NCBI RefSeq assembly: GCF_030848495.1
Contig: NZ_JAVDDT010000002.1
Location: 248,001 to 312,000 of the forward strand
From: Natronospira bacteriovora
GTDB lineage: Bacteria; Pseudomonadota; Gammaproteobacteria; Natronospirales; Natronospiraceae
DNA length: 64,000 bases
Reading direction: 5' to 3'
Below are positions 1-11,473 of this stretch, one piece after another. Within the stretch, counting starts at the first letter, position 1. The number at the start of each line of letters is the position of its first letter. The translations under genes and the position numbers were made by a program. Under the pieces are notes generated by a model that saw nothing but the letters and a program-made list of their open reading frames with translations, did no database searches and was not told the DNA's origin.

Positions 1-1
1 T

Positions 2-2347
2 CTGCGCGAACGGGGCCTCGGCCCCGGTGATCGGGTGGCCTTGATGCTGCCCACCGGCCTGGATTTCTTTTTTGCCTTTCACGGCGTACTGCGTGCCGGC
101 GGGGTGCCGGTTCCCCTGTATCCGCCCGTGCGCATCAGCCAGGTGGAGGATCATTTTCGCCGCATTGCGAGGGTGGTTGAAAACGCCCAGGCGGCCTTTT
201 TCATTGCCTCCACCGAAACGGTCCGTGCCGGGCAGCTGTTGATGAGTCTTGCGCCGGGACTGTCACATGTACTCACGGCCGATCAATTGCGCGAGGGCAT
301 GAGCGGTATCCAGCGGGTGCCCCGACGTCAGGAAGAGATGGCCTTTCTCCAGTACACCTCGGGTACCACGGGCGATCCCAAGGGTGTGATTCTCAGCCAC
401 GCCAATCTGCTCGCCAACATCCGGGCCATGGGGGGCGTGGTGGGCGCATCACCCGATGACCGCTTCGTGAGCTGGTTGCCCCTCTATCACGACATGGGTC
501 TGATTGGGGCGTGCCTGGGTACTCTGTATTACGGCATTCCCCTGTATCTGATGTCCCCACTGCAGTTCATGGCGCGGCCCCAACGTTGGTTGTGGGCCAT
601 TCATCGGCATGGCGGCACCCTCTCGGCCGCACCCAATTTCGCCTACGATCTCTGTGCCAACCGGCTCAGGGACGAGGACCTGGAGGGGCTGGATCTCTCC
701 AGTTGGCGAGTGGCCTTCAATGGTGCGGAACCGGTCAGTCCCAAAACCCTGGAGGTCTTTCAGAAGCGATTCTCCCCCTACGGTTTCGGCGAGAAGACCA
801 TGAAGCCGGTGTACGGTCTGGCCGAGTCGTCGGTGGGGCTGACCTTTCCACCCATGGATCGTGCACCGCGATTCGATCGCATTGATCGTGATGCCTTTCA
901 GCGTCGCGGTGAGGCACGACCGGCCGCGGAGGAGGCGCCCGATGCCCGCCTTCTCGTGGCCTGCGGACGCGCCCTGCCGGGGCATGAAATCCGTGTCGTT
1001 GATGAACGCAATCGCCCGCTGCCGGATCGTCGGCAGGGTCATCTCCAGTTTCGGGGCCCGTCCTGCACCCGTGGCTATTTCAGGAACCCGGATGCCACCA
1101 GCGACCTTTTCCATGACGGGTGGCTCAACTCCGGTGACCTGGCCTATCTGGACGACGGTGAGCTCTATCTCACCGGCCGGGTCAAGGACATGATCATTCG
1201 GGGTGGACGGAATTTCTATCCCTATGAACTGGAGCAGGCGGTGTCCGCCATTGCCGGTGTGCGACGCAACAATGTGGCCGTTTTTGCCAGCCGGGGTGAT
1301 GATTCCGGGCCGGAGAAGCTGGTGGTGGTGGCCGAGACGCGGGAACGTGATGTGGCCGAGCAGGAACGGATCCGCGAGGCAATCATCGAGGCCAGCATGT
1401 CGTTCATGGAGTCGGCACCGGACGTGATCTCGCTGCAACCGCCTGAATCCATCCCCAAGACCTCCAGTGGCAAGATTCGCCGCCCGGCCTGCCGCGAACT
1501 CTTCGAAAGCGGTCAACTCGGGCAGCGCGTCGGCCTGTGGCGGCAGATGGCGCACCTGATGGGGAGCGGGCTCTTGCCCACACTGCGGCGAAGCCTGAAC
1601 AAGGCCGGGCGTGGCCTGTTCGCCACCTGGGCCTGGCTGACCGCCATCCTCCTGTTGGTGCCGGCATCCATCCTGCTGCTGGTGATGCCGGGACGCGGCC
1701 TGCGTGCTGCCATAGCGCGAGGCGCCACGCGCTCGGTGCTGTTGCTCACCGGCATGGGCCCGACAATCCGTGGTCTGAATCACCTGCCGGAGGGGCCCTG
1801 CGTTGTGGTTGTCAACCATGCCAGCTATCTGGATGGTCCTCTCATGCGGGCGAGCCTGCCGGGGCCGCTTTATTTCATTGCAAAGCGTGAACTGGCCGGC
1901 ACGGTCCTGGGCCATGTACTGCGCCGCGTGGGTGCGCTGTGGGTGGAGCGCTTTGACCACCGCAAGGGGCTTGAGGATCTGGAGCGGGCCATCGCCCACC
2001 TGGCCAATGGTGAGCGACTGCTCTTCTTCCCGGAGGGCACGCTGGCGGCTGCGCCCGGGCTGCGCAGCTTCCGGATCGGTGCGTTCATGGCCGCCGTACG
2101 CTGCCAGGTGCCGGTTGTAGCGGTGGCGGTACGTGGCAGTCGCCGGAGTCTGAGAGGTTATTCCTTTCTGCCACGGCCTTCGCGGATTGAAGTAGACATC
2201 GGCCCACCCATGGCGCCTGACGGTGATGGATGGGAGGCAGCCATCGAGTTGCGTGATCGCAGCCGGGCGTGGCTGCTGGCGCACTGTGAGGAACCGGACA
2301 TCGGTGGGCAGACGACCAGCCTGTTTGATCGCGACGCAGGGGTCTGA
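2..2347 (+). CDS. Fatty acyl-AMP ligase fused to a PlsC-type acyltransferase (5' partial)
   Basis: The reading frame is open to the left edge, so the N-terminus is missing; the GTG at 35 is internal. The first ~490 residues form an acyl-adenylate synthetase. The P-loop-like YTSGTTGDPKG is present, and SWLPLYHDMGLIG plus PNFAYDLC are typical of fatty acyl-AMP ligases (FAAL). A hydrophobic stretch (about 1620-1690) follows. The C-terminal ~200 residues are a lysophospholipid-type acyltransferase with NHASYLDG (NHx4D) and FFPEGT. Inferred role: activate a fatty acid and transfer it at the membrane, perhaps via the acyl carrier protein encoded at 4651-4896. Enough of the FAAL core is visible for the family call; the acyl acceptor is unknown. 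Confidence 0.85.
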   Translation: MRERGLGPGDRVALMLPTGLDFFFAFHGVLRAGGVPVPLYPPVRISQVEDHFRRIARVVENAQAAFFIASTETVRAGQLLMSLAPGLSHVLTADQLREGMSGIQRVPRRQEEMAFLQYTSGTTGDPKGVILSHANLLANIRAMGGVVGASPDDRFVSWLPLYHDMGLIGACLGTLYYGIPLYLMSPLQFMARPQRWLWAIHRHGGTLSAAPNFAYDLCANRLRDEDLEGLDLSSWRVAFNGAEPVSPKTLEVFQKRFSPYGFGEKTMKPVYGLAESSVGLTFPPMDRAPRFDRIDRDAFQRRGEARPAAEEAPDARLLVACGRALPGHEIRVVDERNRPLPDRRQGHLQFRGPSCTRGYFRNPDATSDLFHDGWLNSGDLAYLDDGELYLTGRVKDMIIRGGRNFYPYELEQAVSAIAGVRRNNVAVFASRGDDSGPEKLVVVAETRERDVAEQERIREAIIEASMSFMESAPDVISLQPPESIPKTSSGKIRRPACRELFESGQLGQRVGLWRQMAHLMGSGLLPTLRRSLNKAGRGLFATWAWLTAILLLVPASILLLVMPGRGLRAAIARGATRSVLLLTGMGPTIRGLNHLPEGPCVVVVNHASYLDGPLMRASLPGPLYFIAKRELAGTVLGHVLRRVGALWVERFDHRKGLEDLERAIAHLANGERLLFFPEGTLAAAPGLRSFRIGAFMAAVRCQVPVVAVAVRGSRRSLRGYSFLPRPSRIEVDIGPPMAPDGDGWEAAIELRDRSRAWLLAHCEEPDIGGQTTSLFDRDAGV

Positions 2348-2367
2348 GACAGAATTTCACGCTTGTT

Positions 2368-2381
2368 TTGATGTCGATCAA
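2368..2381. promoter_or_regulatory. FNR/FixK-type operator TTGATGTCGATCAA
   Basis: A perfect TTGAT-N4-ATCAA palindrome, the established FNR/FixK consensus. Its centre is 64 bases upstream of the DksA-like start, so a class II site at -41.5 would give a transcript start near 2416. It is one of a series of similar sites in this window. Confidence 0.75.
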
Positions 2382-2438
2382 GCCATGCTGCCGTCATAGG
2401 CGTGAGACTGACGTTTCATTGCTTCGGGAGGTTGGGTC

Positions 2439-2810
2439 ATGGCGATTGAAAGCAGCCAGTTCAGGCAGTTGCTGGAAGCGCGCGAGGTGGTGGTGGTTGA
2501 CGCCATTCGCCAGCACCTGGATGACGCTGGGCGGGAACACCGCGCTGGCGGCCTGCCTGATGTCATGGATACGAAGGACAGCGCCTTTCGCGATACCATG
2601 AATACGATCCGGCAGGCTGGCCTGATACGCGAGGCAGAGGAACTGGAAGATATTCGCGGGGCGCTGGCGCGTATCGACGCCGGCCGTTACGGGGTGTGCA
2701 TCGTCTGTGGGGAGCATATCCCCGAGGCCCGTCTCAAGGCCTGGCCAACAGCCAAGCGCTGCCGTCCCTGCCAGGAAGAGCGGGAAGCCGAGAAGAGGCG
2801 CGGCCACTGA
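2439..2810 (+). CDS. DksA/TraR-family zinc-finger protein
   Basis: 123 residues. A helical N-terminal part is followed by a C4 zinc finger: CIVC at about residues 87-90 and CRPC at about 108-111. The spacing is that of the TraR/DksA finger. DksA relatives bind the RNA polymerase secondary channel and modulate initiation, often with ppGpp. At 123 residues it is shorter than DksA (about 150), so it is a DksA-like paralogue rather than DksA itself. The start has a strong GGGAGG Shine-Dalgarno. The FNR/FixK-type box at 2368 suggests low-oxygen induction. tpm follows 16 bases downstream and may be cotranscribed. Confidence 0.85.
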   Translation: MAIESSQFRQLLEAREVVVVDAIRQHLDDAGREHRAGGLPDVMDTKDSAFRDTMNTIRQAGLIREAEELEDIRGALARIDAGRYGVCIVCGEHIPEARLKAWPTAKRCRPCQEEREAEKRRGH

Positions 2811-2826
2811 ATCAGGAGTCATCGGA

Positions 2827-3483
2827 ATGGATCCGGAATTCTGGCGGGAACGCTGGCAGAACGACCAGATTGGCTTTCATGAAGGTGCGGTCAATCGCCT
2901 TCTCCAGAGCCATTGGCACCATCTGAACCCGGTGCCCGGGGAAGCCGTGCTGGTGCCCCTGTGCGGCAAGGCCCATGATCTGGCCTGGTTGCGGGACCAG
3001 GGGCATGAGGTGATTGGCGTGGAGCTGAGTGACCGGGCCTGTGCCGCCTTTTTCGCCGAGCGGGGGATTGAACCGGAGGAAAGCTCGGGGCAGCGTTTTA
3101 CCTGCTATCGTCACCGCCAGATTGCCCTGTGGTGCGGTGACTTCTTCCAGCTAAGCCCCGACGACATCGGGCCGGTGGGTCTTGTCTATGATCGGGCGGC
3201 ACTGATCGCGCTGCCGGAAGCCATGCGCCAGCCGTACGTGACTCACCTCCGTCACCTCACCGGTCCGCAGGCCAGAACGCTGCTGGTTACCCTGGATTAC
3301 CCGGAACAGCCCGGATTCCAGGGGCCACCCTTCAATGTCAGCGACGGGGAGGTGGAGCGGCTTTTTGGTGACAGCCATCACATCGAACGGCTCCACCATG
3401 GTCCGCTCCCTGCCGATGACGGCCTTCGCAAACGGGGTCTTCAGGGCGGCACCGAAAGCGTTTTCTGCCTGCGCCGACGTTGA
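2827..3483 (+). CDS. tpm: Thiopurine S-methyltransferase
   Basis: 218 residues from ATG 2827, the usual length of bacterial TPMT. The start MDPEFWRERW and then QIGFHEG match the family N-terminus, so longer upstream readings are spurious. LVPLCGKAHDLAWL is the SAM-binding motif; VYDRAALIALP and LLVTLDYPE are further family signatures. Bacterial TPMTs transfer a methyl group from S-adenosylmethionine to thiol or selenium/tellurium substrates. It lies 16 bases after the DksA-like gene, same strand, and converges on the minus-strand protease gene 33 bases downstream. Confidence 0.93.
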   Translation: MDPEFWRERWQNDQIGFHEGAVNRLLQSHWHHLNPVPGEAVLVPLCGKAHDLAWLRDQGHEVIGVELSDRACAAFFAERGIEPEESSGQRFTCYRHRQIALWCGDFFQLSPDDIGPVGLVYDRAALIALPEAMRQPYVTHLRHLTGPQARTLLVTLDYPEQPGFQGPPFNVSDGEVERLFGDSHHIERLHHGPLPADDGLRKRGLQGGTESVFCLRRR

Positions 3484-3516
3484 TCACGTGGCGTTGACGT
3501 CACCCGCTCAGGGCAA

Positions 3517-4638
3517 TCACGGGCGCGTGGCCAGCTGAAGCTCCAGAGCCCGCAGCAGACGATTGCGGTCAATCCAGCCGATGACGCGATCCGCTTCCGT
3601 CACCGGTACCTGATTGAAGCCGGTTTCGCTCATCAGTGCCAGAATGTCTTCCACCCCGGTGTCGATCTCAACGCTCTTGAACATGTCCTTGCCCGTCATT
3701 ACCTGACTGACTGGCGTGTGTGCCCAGTCGCCGGGTGCAATGTGTCGGATGTCATTGAGGGTGATCAGACCGTGAATATCCTGTTCCCTGCCCACCAGGC
3801 TGGCCCGTTCGGCCCGTGGCAGCAGGAAATGGTCAATCCAGTCCCGGATGCTGAGTTCCGGATCGACCGGCCGTAGCTGGCGTTCGGCCAGATCCCTTGC
3901 CCGGATGCCGGAAAGCCGCATGCGCAGGTCGAATTGCCTGCCATGCATATCGGCCATGGTGAGCAGGAACCAGGCAATCAGAATGATCCAGAGCCCGCCC
4001 AGCAGGTTGCCCAGATAAAGACCATTGAACAGACCCAGGGCAAAGAGGCTGTAGGCCACCACGCGCCCACCCATGACCGCCGCCCGGATGCCCTTGCGAG
4101 CGTCCCCGGTGAAGCGCCAGATGGCGGCCCGGAATACGCGCCCGCCATCCAGGGGGAAGCCGGGGATCATGTTGAACACTGCCACCACCAGGTTGATTAC
4201 ACCCAGCCAGCCGAAGGCCACCGAGACGGGCTCCAGAAAGGGACTGAAGAGGAAGGACAGCATCAGGAATATGGCCGCCAATGCCAGGCTGACCAGGGGG
4301 CCGGCGATGGCGATATGGAACTCATCTTCGGGATTCTCGCTGTCCTTGCCCAGCTGGGCCATGCCGCCGAAGATGAACAGGGTAATGGCCTTGACGGGTA
4401 TGCCCCGGCGAATGGCTACCAGACTGTGACCCAGTTCATGGGCCAGGATGGAGCCGAAGAAGGCCAGGGCAGTGAACAGGGCGGTGAGTATGGCCGTTGG
4501 CAGTGCCCATTCTGGATAGTGGCGAATCAAGGTGCTGCTCAATGTCACCATCAGCAGCGCAAAGATCACCAGCCAGCTGATATGAACCTCCAGGCGAATG
4601 CCCCGGAAGTGACCCAACACCATCACAGTCTTGAACAT
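3517..4638 (-). CDS. Site-2-protease-like zinc metallopeptidase (M50) with C-terminal CBS region
   Basis: 373 residues. The N-terminal half is a multi-pass membrane segment with the zinc motif HELGH (about residues 66-70) and the second metal-ligand motif GFPLDGGRVFRA (about 160-171), as in M50/SpoIVFB-type proteases. The C-terminal ~120 residues contain CBS-like sequence (VSQVMTGKDMFKSVEID and then GFNQVPVTEADRVIGWI). Site-2 proteases cut substrates within the membrane, and CBS domains often sense adenine nucleotides. It is the last gene of the acs-E1-E2-ACP operon, 12 bases after the acyl carrier protein gene. The substrate is not predictable from the sequence. Confidence 0.88.
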   Translation of the reverse strand: MFKTVMVLGHFRGIRLEVHISWLVIFALLMVTLSSTLIRHYPEWALPTAILTALFTALAFFGSILAHELGHSLVAIRRGIPVKAITLFIFGGMAQLGKDSENPEDEFHIAIAGPLVSLALAAIFLMLSFLFSPFLEPVSVAFGWLGVINLVVAVFNMIPGFPLDGGRVFRAAIWRFTGDARKGIRAAVMGGRVVAYSLFALGLFNGLYLGNLLGGLWIILIAWFLLTMADMHGRQFDLRMRLSGIRARDLAERQLRPVDPELSIRDWIDHFLLPRAERASLVGREQDIHGLITLNDIRHIAPGDWAHTPVSQVMTGKDMFKSVEIDTGVEDILALMSETGFNQVPVTEADRVIGWIDRNRLLRALELQLATRP

Positions 4639-4650
4639 GGCGCCTTTCTC

Positions 4651-4896
4651 TTATCGGTTCCTGGCTTCAAGGTAGTCCAGCAATTCACCCAGGGTCTGCA
4701 TGCGGCCGTAATCCCGTTCGGGGATATCCACCTGCAGACGTTTGTGGATGGCGATGAGCAGGTTCATGGCATCCATGGAATCCAGATCGTATTCCTCCCG
4801 CAGGGTTTCCGTGTCTTTCACGACGGCGGTGTCGATGTCGGGGGCGATATCCGAGAGTTCTTCGAGAATGGCCTGTCTGAGTGCGTCTCTGTTCAC
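4651..4896 (-). CDS. Acyl carrier protein
   Basis: 81 residues, acidic, with the phosphopantetheine attachment motif DLDSMD (Ser at about residue 40). This is the canonical size and layout of an ACP. Its start overlaps the E2 stop by 4 bases (ATGA), so translation is probably coupled. An ACP in an operon with an acyl-CoA synthetase and a 2-oxoacid dehydrogenase is unusual. A FAAL-acyltransferase fusion is nearby at 2-2347, and FAALs commonly load ACPs, so I infer this is a specialised carrier rather than the housekeeping AcpP. Confidence 0.9.
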   Translation of the reverse strand: MNRDALRQAILEELSDIAPDIDTAVVKDTETLREEYDLDSMDAMNLLIAIHKRLQVDIPERDYGRMQTLGELLDYLEARNR

Positions 4897-6086
4897 AATC
4901 CCTCCGGGTGCTGCAGCCGCTGGTCGATGTCGTTGAGAAAGCGGGCCCCCACATGACCGTCACAGACCCGGTGATCCGCCGCCAGACTGATGTCCACCGT
5001 GGCGTGCACGGCCAGGGCGTCGTCGATGGCGACGGGGCGGGGGCGTGGCCGGCCGAAGCCGATCATGGCCACTTGGGGCGGCTGAATCACGCCGATGACC
5101 CGGTCCACACCACGCTCTCCCAGACTGGTCACGGTGGCCGTGCCCTGATTGAACTCGGAGCCGCGCAGACCGCCGCGCCGGGCCCGCTGCACCAGGTCCT
5201 GCATGGCGGCGGTGATCTCGCCAAGGCTCAGGCGGTCGGCGTGGAGAATGGCGGGGGCCACCAGCCCGCCCCCGCGCAGGTGGATGGCCAGGCCCAGGTG
5301 GATGTCACTGGATGGCCGGAAGCCATCCGGCCCGTAGTGACCATTCAGTTCACCGAAACGGGCCAGGGCCAGGGCGGTGGCGCGGATGAACAGGCCCGCC
5401 ATCAACAGCCGCTCGGCCGGGGGGCGGTCATGGTTCCAGTTCTCCAGCCATTGTTCGGCGGCGTTCAGGTCCACTTGCTGGCTGAGATAGAAATGGGGGA
5501 TCTCCCGCTTGGCCCGGCTCATGGTGGCGGCAATGGCGCTCCGCATGGCTTCCGGCTCAAAGCCCCGTGATGGCTCGGCGAAAGTCCTGTCGTCGGTTTG
5601 GTCCAGGTCGCGCAGCAGGATGGCCCCATCCGGGCCACTGCCTCGGAGCCGGCTCAAATCCAGGTCCCGCAGTCGAGCCTGACGCCGGGCGGCGGGTGAA
5701 GCGGTGGGCCGTGGCTCATGGCCGGGGCCGTGTCTGGTCGGCTGGGCGGGTTTTCGGGGCGGCTGGCTGTCATCCGGACTGGGCCTTTCCGGGGCAGCCT
5801 TGCGGGGCAGGGGCGCGGTGGCGGCTTCGGCTGTCTTGCTGGCCGCCTGCTCGTCCCCGTCGATCCGTGCCAGCACCTCGCCCACCGGCACTTCGCTGCC
5901 TTCCTCCACCAGCAGTTCGCGTACCGTGCCGTCCTCGAAGATCTCGATATCCAGCACCGCCTTGGCGGTTTCCACCGCTGCCACCACCTGGCCACGCTTG
6001 ACCCGGTCTCCGGGCCGGATCTTCCAGCGCACCAGCTTGCCGGATTCCATGTCCGCGCCCATGGAGGGCATGCGAAAATCGCTCAT
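4893..6086 (-). CDS. Dihydrolipoamide acyltransferase, E2 of a 2-oxoacid dehydrogenase complex
   Basis: 397 residues. One lipoyl domain (about 1-78) carries the lipoyl-lysine motif VETAKA. A proline-rich linker follows, then a peripheral-subunit-binding segment (about 120-155), and the catalytic domain (about 175-397) with the active-site motif DHRVCDGH near residue 370. E2 transfers the acyl group from lipoyl-lysine to CoA. It overlaps the E1 gene by 4 bases and the ACP gene by 4 bases. No E3 gene is in the window, so a shared dihydrolipoamide dehydrogenase elsewhere is assumed. Substrate could be pyruvate, acetoin or a branched-chain oxoacid. Confidence 0.92.
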   Translation of the reverse strand: MSDFRMPSMGADMESGKLVRWKIRPGDRVKRGQVVAAVETAKAVLDIEIFEDGTVRELLVEEGSEVPVGEVLARIDGDEQAASKTAEAATAPLPRKAAPERPSPDDSQPPRKPAQPTRHGPGHEPRPTASPAARRQARLRDLDLSRLRGSGPDGAILLRDLDQTDDRTFAEPSRGFEPEAMRSAIAATMSRAKREIPHFYLSQQVDLNAAEQWLENWNHDRPPAERLLMAGLFIRATALALARFGELNGHYGPDGFRPSSDIHLGLAIHLRGGGLVAPAILHADRLSLGEITAAMQDLVQRARRGGLRGSEFNQGTATVTSLGERGVDRVIGVIQPPQVAMIGFGRPRPRPVAIDDALAVHATVDISLAADHRVCDGHVGARFLNDIDQRLQHPEGL

Positions 6087-8087
6087 GCCTGTTCCCCCAG
6101 GATTCGGCGGGCGGTGGCAACGATCTTGTCCACCTGGGGCAGGGCCGCTTCTTCCAGGTGACGGGGGTAGGGCATGGGCACTTCCTCGCTGCAGACCCGG
6201 GCGAGTGGCGCGTCCAGCTCCCAGAAGGCCTGTTCGGACAGGATGGCCAGGATCTCGCCGGCCAGACTGCCGGTGAGCCAGCCCTCGTCCACCACCACCG
6301 CACGCCGGGTGCGGCTGACGGATTCGATCAGGGTGTCGCGATCCAGTGGGCGCAGGACCCGGAGATCAATCACCTCCGCCTCGATGCCGTCCCCGGCCAG
6401 TACCTCGGCGGCTTCCAGGGTCTTGTACAGGCAGCCGCCCCAGGTGATCAGGGAAATGTCGCGACCGGGCCGCCGGATCACCGCCTTGTCGATGTCCACG
6501 CCATCCGGCTGGGGGGTGAGTTCGGCGCTGTGGTTGTAGAGCATCACATGCTCGAAGATCAGCACCGGATTGGGGTCCTGCAGGGCCGACCACAGCATGT
6601 AGCGGGCATCCTCCACGGTGGCCGGGTAGAGCACCCGGATGCCGGGCACATGGGCATACCAGTTTTCCAGGCTGTGGGAGTGCTGGGCCGCCACCTGGCG
6701 ACCGGCACCGGTGGCCATGCGGATCACCAGCGGTACCGGAAACTGGCCACCGGACATGTGCAGCAGTGTGGCCGCCGTGTTCACGATCTGGTCCATCGCC
6801 AGCAGGCTGAAGTTGACCGTCATGATCTCCACGATCGGGCGCATGCCGCCCAGTGCGGCACCAATGCCGGCGCCGGTGAAGGCGTTCTCGGACAGCGGCG
6901 TGTCGCGCACCCGTTCCGGGCCGAAGCGCTCCAGCATGCCCCGTGTGACGGCATAGCAACCGCCATAGCGGCCGATGTCCTCGCCCATGATGAAGACCCG
7001 CTCGTCGTGGCTGAGTGCTTCCTCAAGCCCGCGGGCGAAGGCTTCACGCAGGCTCAGTTCCCTACCCGCTTCCTCCGCCTCGGGGGGTGGCTCACGGCCG
7101 GCCGGGGCGGGTGCCATCACATGTTCATGCAGGTCAGTGACCGCTTCCCATTCGGAGTCTTCCGCAAAGCGAACCGCGGCCTCGACTTCTTCCATGACTT
7201 CCCGATCCAGACTGGCCTGCTGTTTTTCGTCGAGCAGGCCGGCCTGCTGCATCCAGTTGGCCAGGCGATCGATGGGATCGCGTTCTTTCCATTGCGCCAC
7301 TTCTTCCTGATCGCGGTAAAGCTGGGGGTCGAACATGGAGTGGGCGCGGAAGCGGTAAGTGTCACACTCGATGAAGCGCGGCCCCTGGCCACCGCGAATC
7401 TCCTCCAGTGCGGCGCGGGCGGCGGCTTCCACCTGCACCACGCTCATGCCGTCCACCTGACGGGCCGGCACGCCGATGGCTTCGGCCTTGCGGTGAATGG
7501 CGGTCTCGGCATGGGCCACCTCGATGGGGGTGCCCATGGCGTAATGGTTGTTCTCGCAGACGAAGAGCACGGGCAATTGCCACAGGGCGGCCAGATTGAG
7601 GCTCTCGTAGAAAGCGCCTTCGGCGGCGGCCCCATCGCCCAGGAAGCAGACCGTGGCCCGCTCGATGCCCTGCAGGCGGTCGGCCAGGGCCAGGCCCACG
7701 GCCAGCGGTAGACCGCCGGCGACGATGGCATTGCCACCGAAGAAGCGGGCGTCGGCATCGAACAGGTGCATGGATCCGCCCCGGCCCAGGGAACAGCCGG
7801 CCCGCTTGCCGTACATCTCGGCCATGACCCGTTCCATGGAAATGCGATTGAGCAGGGCGTGGCCGTGTTCGCGATAGGTGGAGATGACCGCCTCGTCCGC
7901 GCGCAGATTGTGCATGACCCCGGTGCCCACCGCTTCCTCGCCAATGCAGACATGCAGGAAGCCACGAATCTTTTCCTGGGTGTACAGCTCCACGCAGCGT
8001 TCCTCGAATCGGCGAATCCGCAGCATCTGATGGAGCAGGGCGAAGGCATGTTCGCGGGACATCTTGGGCTTGTGGGCCCGGCTGATC

Positions 8088-8095
<8 letters not shown>
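6083..8095 (-). CDS. 2-Oxoacid dehydrogenase E1, alpha and beta subunits fused
   Basis: 670 residues from ATG 8095; the longer reading to 8362 is out-of-frame overlap with the acs gene. Residues about 1-325 are the alpha subunit, with the thiamine-diphosphate motif [15 protein letters not shown]...NN. After a Pro/Ala/Glu-rich linker, about 345-670 are the beta subunit ([29 protein letters not shown]). E1 decarboxylates a 2-oxoacid and acylates the lipoyl group of E2. In most bacteria with this type of E1 the two subunits are separate genes; here they are one polypeptide. It overlaps the acs stop by 8 bases and E2 by 4, indicating a single transcript. Confidence 0.92.
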
Positions 8096-9821
<1,726 letters not shown>

Positions 9822-9883
9822 GGAGATACCTCCCCGGTGCCGATGGGCTGGTTTCAGGCTAGACAATTGGTCACGGCAGGCAC

Positions 9884-9897
9884 TTGATCCCGGTCAA
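9884..9897. promoter_or_regulatory. FNR/FixK-type operator TTGATCCCGGTCAA
   Basis: TTGAT-N4-GTCAA, symmetric except at the fifth half-site base. Its centre is about 69 bases upstream of the acs start, so it probably drives the acs-E1-E2-ACP-protease operon. The gene for the FixK-like regulator ends 64 bases beyond it. Confidence 0.7.
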
Positions 9898-9961
9898 TCA
9901 AGGATCGAAATCGCGACCGGCCCGATCCGGCACTGCTTCTGTCGGATCACGGCCGGTTGGG

Positions 9962-10660
9962 TCAGCTGGCGAGATGAGTGGGTACTTGTCTGTTCTCGGC
10001 GCGGGCCACCTGCTCCAGGGCATCGTGGTCGAGAATCTGGATATGGTTGTTCTCAACAGCCAGGATGCCTCGCACGCGCAGGCGACTGAATATCCGCGAG
10101 ACGGTTTCCGGCGCCAGACCGATGTAGCGGGCCAGGTCCCGGCGCCCCATGGGCAGGTGGAATTCCCGGGCACTGAATTCCCGGCGCCGCTGGGCCTCGG
10201 AGAAATCGAGCAGGAAGCGAGCTAGGCGGGCATCGGTGCCACCCCGTTCCATGTGCAGCAGGCGAGCCAGGCGCAGAATCTCGTCCTGCATCCAGCTCAG
10301 CATCATCTGCTCTTGTTCGGGATGTGCCAGCCGCTGGACACTGGAGGTATCGAGTGCCACCACCGAGAAAGCGGCGAGTTTATCGGCCAGGCTGTCGCAA
10401 CCGATCAGGTCGCCGGACAGATGAAAGCCGATCACCTGCTCATCACCATCCTCATGGATGAAGTAACTCTTGAGGATGCCGCCGACCACTCGATGCACGC
10501 GATCGACCCGGTCTCCAGTGCGGAACAGATGCTGCCCCCGCTGCAGAATGCGAAGACGGCTTAACGAATCGGTTTCGCCCAACTCCTCACGATCAACGGC
10601 CGTTAGACCGGTCGGCAAGCTGGAACTGAACAATCCGGTGTTTTCAATGGTGGCCTGCAT
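9962..10660 (-). CDS. fixK: CRP/FNR-family regulator without iron-sulfur cysteines (FixK-like)
   Basis: 232 residues from ATG 10660 (GGAG upstream). A cyclic-nucleotide-binding-type beta-roll spans about 25-145 (FRTGD, IGFHLSGDLIG), then a helix-turn-helix at about 168-200. The recognition helix ETVSRIFSRL has the FNR-type E-x2-S-R contact residues (E185, S188, R189), predicting TTGA-N6-TCAA sites. The N-terminal region, where FNR carries its [4Fe-4S] cysteines, reads FSSSLPTG with no cysteine; the only Cys is C88. That is the FixK condition: oxygen sensing lies upstream. It sits just after FixJ/FixL genes, as in rhizobial FixLJ-K cascades. Name by analogy. Confidence 0.82.
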   Translation of the reverse strand: MQATIENTGLFSSSLPTGLTAVDREELGETDSLSRLRILQRGQHLFRTGDRVDRVHRVVGGILKSYFIHEDGDEQVIGFHLSGDLIGCDSLADKLAAFSVVALDTSSVQRLAHPEQEQMMLSWMQDEILRLARLLHMERGGTDARLARFLLDFSEAQRRREFSAREFHLPMGRRDLARYIGLAPETVSRIFSRLRVRGILAVENNHIQILDHDALEQVARAENRQVPTHLAS

Positions 10661-10689
10661 GTCGGTTCTCCAGGGTGCTGGACTATTTC

Positions 10690-10719
10690 CATATCCCATT
10701 GGAGCAACTGTAGGCTCAA
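10690..10719 (-). promoter_or_regulatory. Candidate sigma-70 promoter for the FixK-like gene
   Basis: On the minus strand, TTGAGC (10719-10714) and GATATG (10695-10690) are separated by 18 bases, about 30 bases before the start codon. The match is imperfect and no FixJ operator was recognised nearby. The 186-base gap between this gene and the FixJ-like gene shows that the regulator has its own leader. Confidence 0.3.
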
Positions 10720-10846
10720 CGATTACTGCCGACTATAAGGGGTTTCCACTAAGTGCACCTCTCGGGGACTGATGGATTTTCCATAACCAAGATATCCGGG
10801 GAGGTTGGCGTTGCTCATCGCCGTCTTTTTACTGTGGATAACGCGC

Positions 10847-11473
10847 TTAATGTGCGTCGAGTTGGTTTATTTCCGGGGCCAATTTGGCGAGCTGGGCGGC
10901 TGAACGCAGCTGCAGCTTGTGCAAGAGGTTATGCCGATGGATCTCCACCGTGCGTTCGCTAATGGCCAGTTCGGCGCCGACAACCTTGTTGGCCTTGCCG
11001 TCGGCAACCCGGCTGGCCACCTGCCGTTCCCTGGGTGTGAGCTGCGCCAGACGGCTTTGCAGGGCCGCCTGGTGTTCCCGCTTTTCCAGTTGCAGCCTGT
11101 GCTGATTCAATGTGTCACCCACGAGCGCAAGCAGTTGCTGAGGGGTGAAGCTGCCTTTCTCGAGAAAATCGAAAGCCCCGCGCTTGAGGGCGGTGACTGC
11201 GGAGGCGACATCGGCCTGTCCGCTGAGAAAAATGATGGGCAGCTGGGGGCTGCTTGTCTGAAGTGCTTCCTGAATCTGGATGCCATTTTCTTCCCGCAAA
11301 TGCAGGTCCAGTAGCAGGCAGGTGGGGCCTTCGGGCAATGGGTGATGGAGTAGGGACGCGCCCGAGGCATGGCAGCGTGTTCGAATCCCAGCGGTGGACA
11401 GGATTGCTGCCAGCGATTCGCGCACATCCACATCATCGTCCACGATGATGACCGTGCCCTCAGACTGGCTCAT
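10847..11473 (-). CDS. fixJ: FixJ-type response regulator with LuxR-family output domain
   Basis: 208 residues. The receiver domain (about 1-125) has the acidic pocket DDD near residue 12, the phospho-acceptor D56 in LLLDLHL, the switch Ser in FLSGQ and the conserved Lys in FLEKGS. A LuxR/FixJ helix-turn-helix occupies about 140-208 (LTPRERQVASRVADGKANK, then ISERTVEIHR). Its start overlaps the FixL-like kinase by 14 bases, a coupled sensor-regulator pair. In FixLJ systems the phosphorylated regulator activates fixK; here the FixK-like gene is next downstream on the same strand. The Pro that usually follows the conserved Lys is replaced by Gly. Confidence 0.88.
   Translation of the reverse strand: MSQSEGTVIIVDDDVDVRESLAAILSTAGIRTRCHASGASLLHHPLPEGPTCLLLDLHLREENGIQIQEALQTSSPQLPIIFLSGQADVASAVTALKRGAFDFLEKGSFTPQQLLALVGDTLNQHRLQLEKREHQAALQSRLAQLTPRERQVASRVADGKANKVVGAELAISERTVEIHRHNLLHKLQLRSAAQLAKLAPEINQLDAH

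Noticed and set aside
449-2284. 611-codon open frame antisense to the FAAL-acyltransferase gene
   Set aside because: High GC keeps the opposite frame open. The translation is low-complexity and shows no family motif, while the plus strand has clear FAAL and PlsC motifs.
6158-7711. 517-codon plus-strand frame opposite the E1 fusion
   Set aside because: Shadow of the E1 gene; no motif, no Shine-Dalgarno, and it crosses the conserved E1 reading frame completely.
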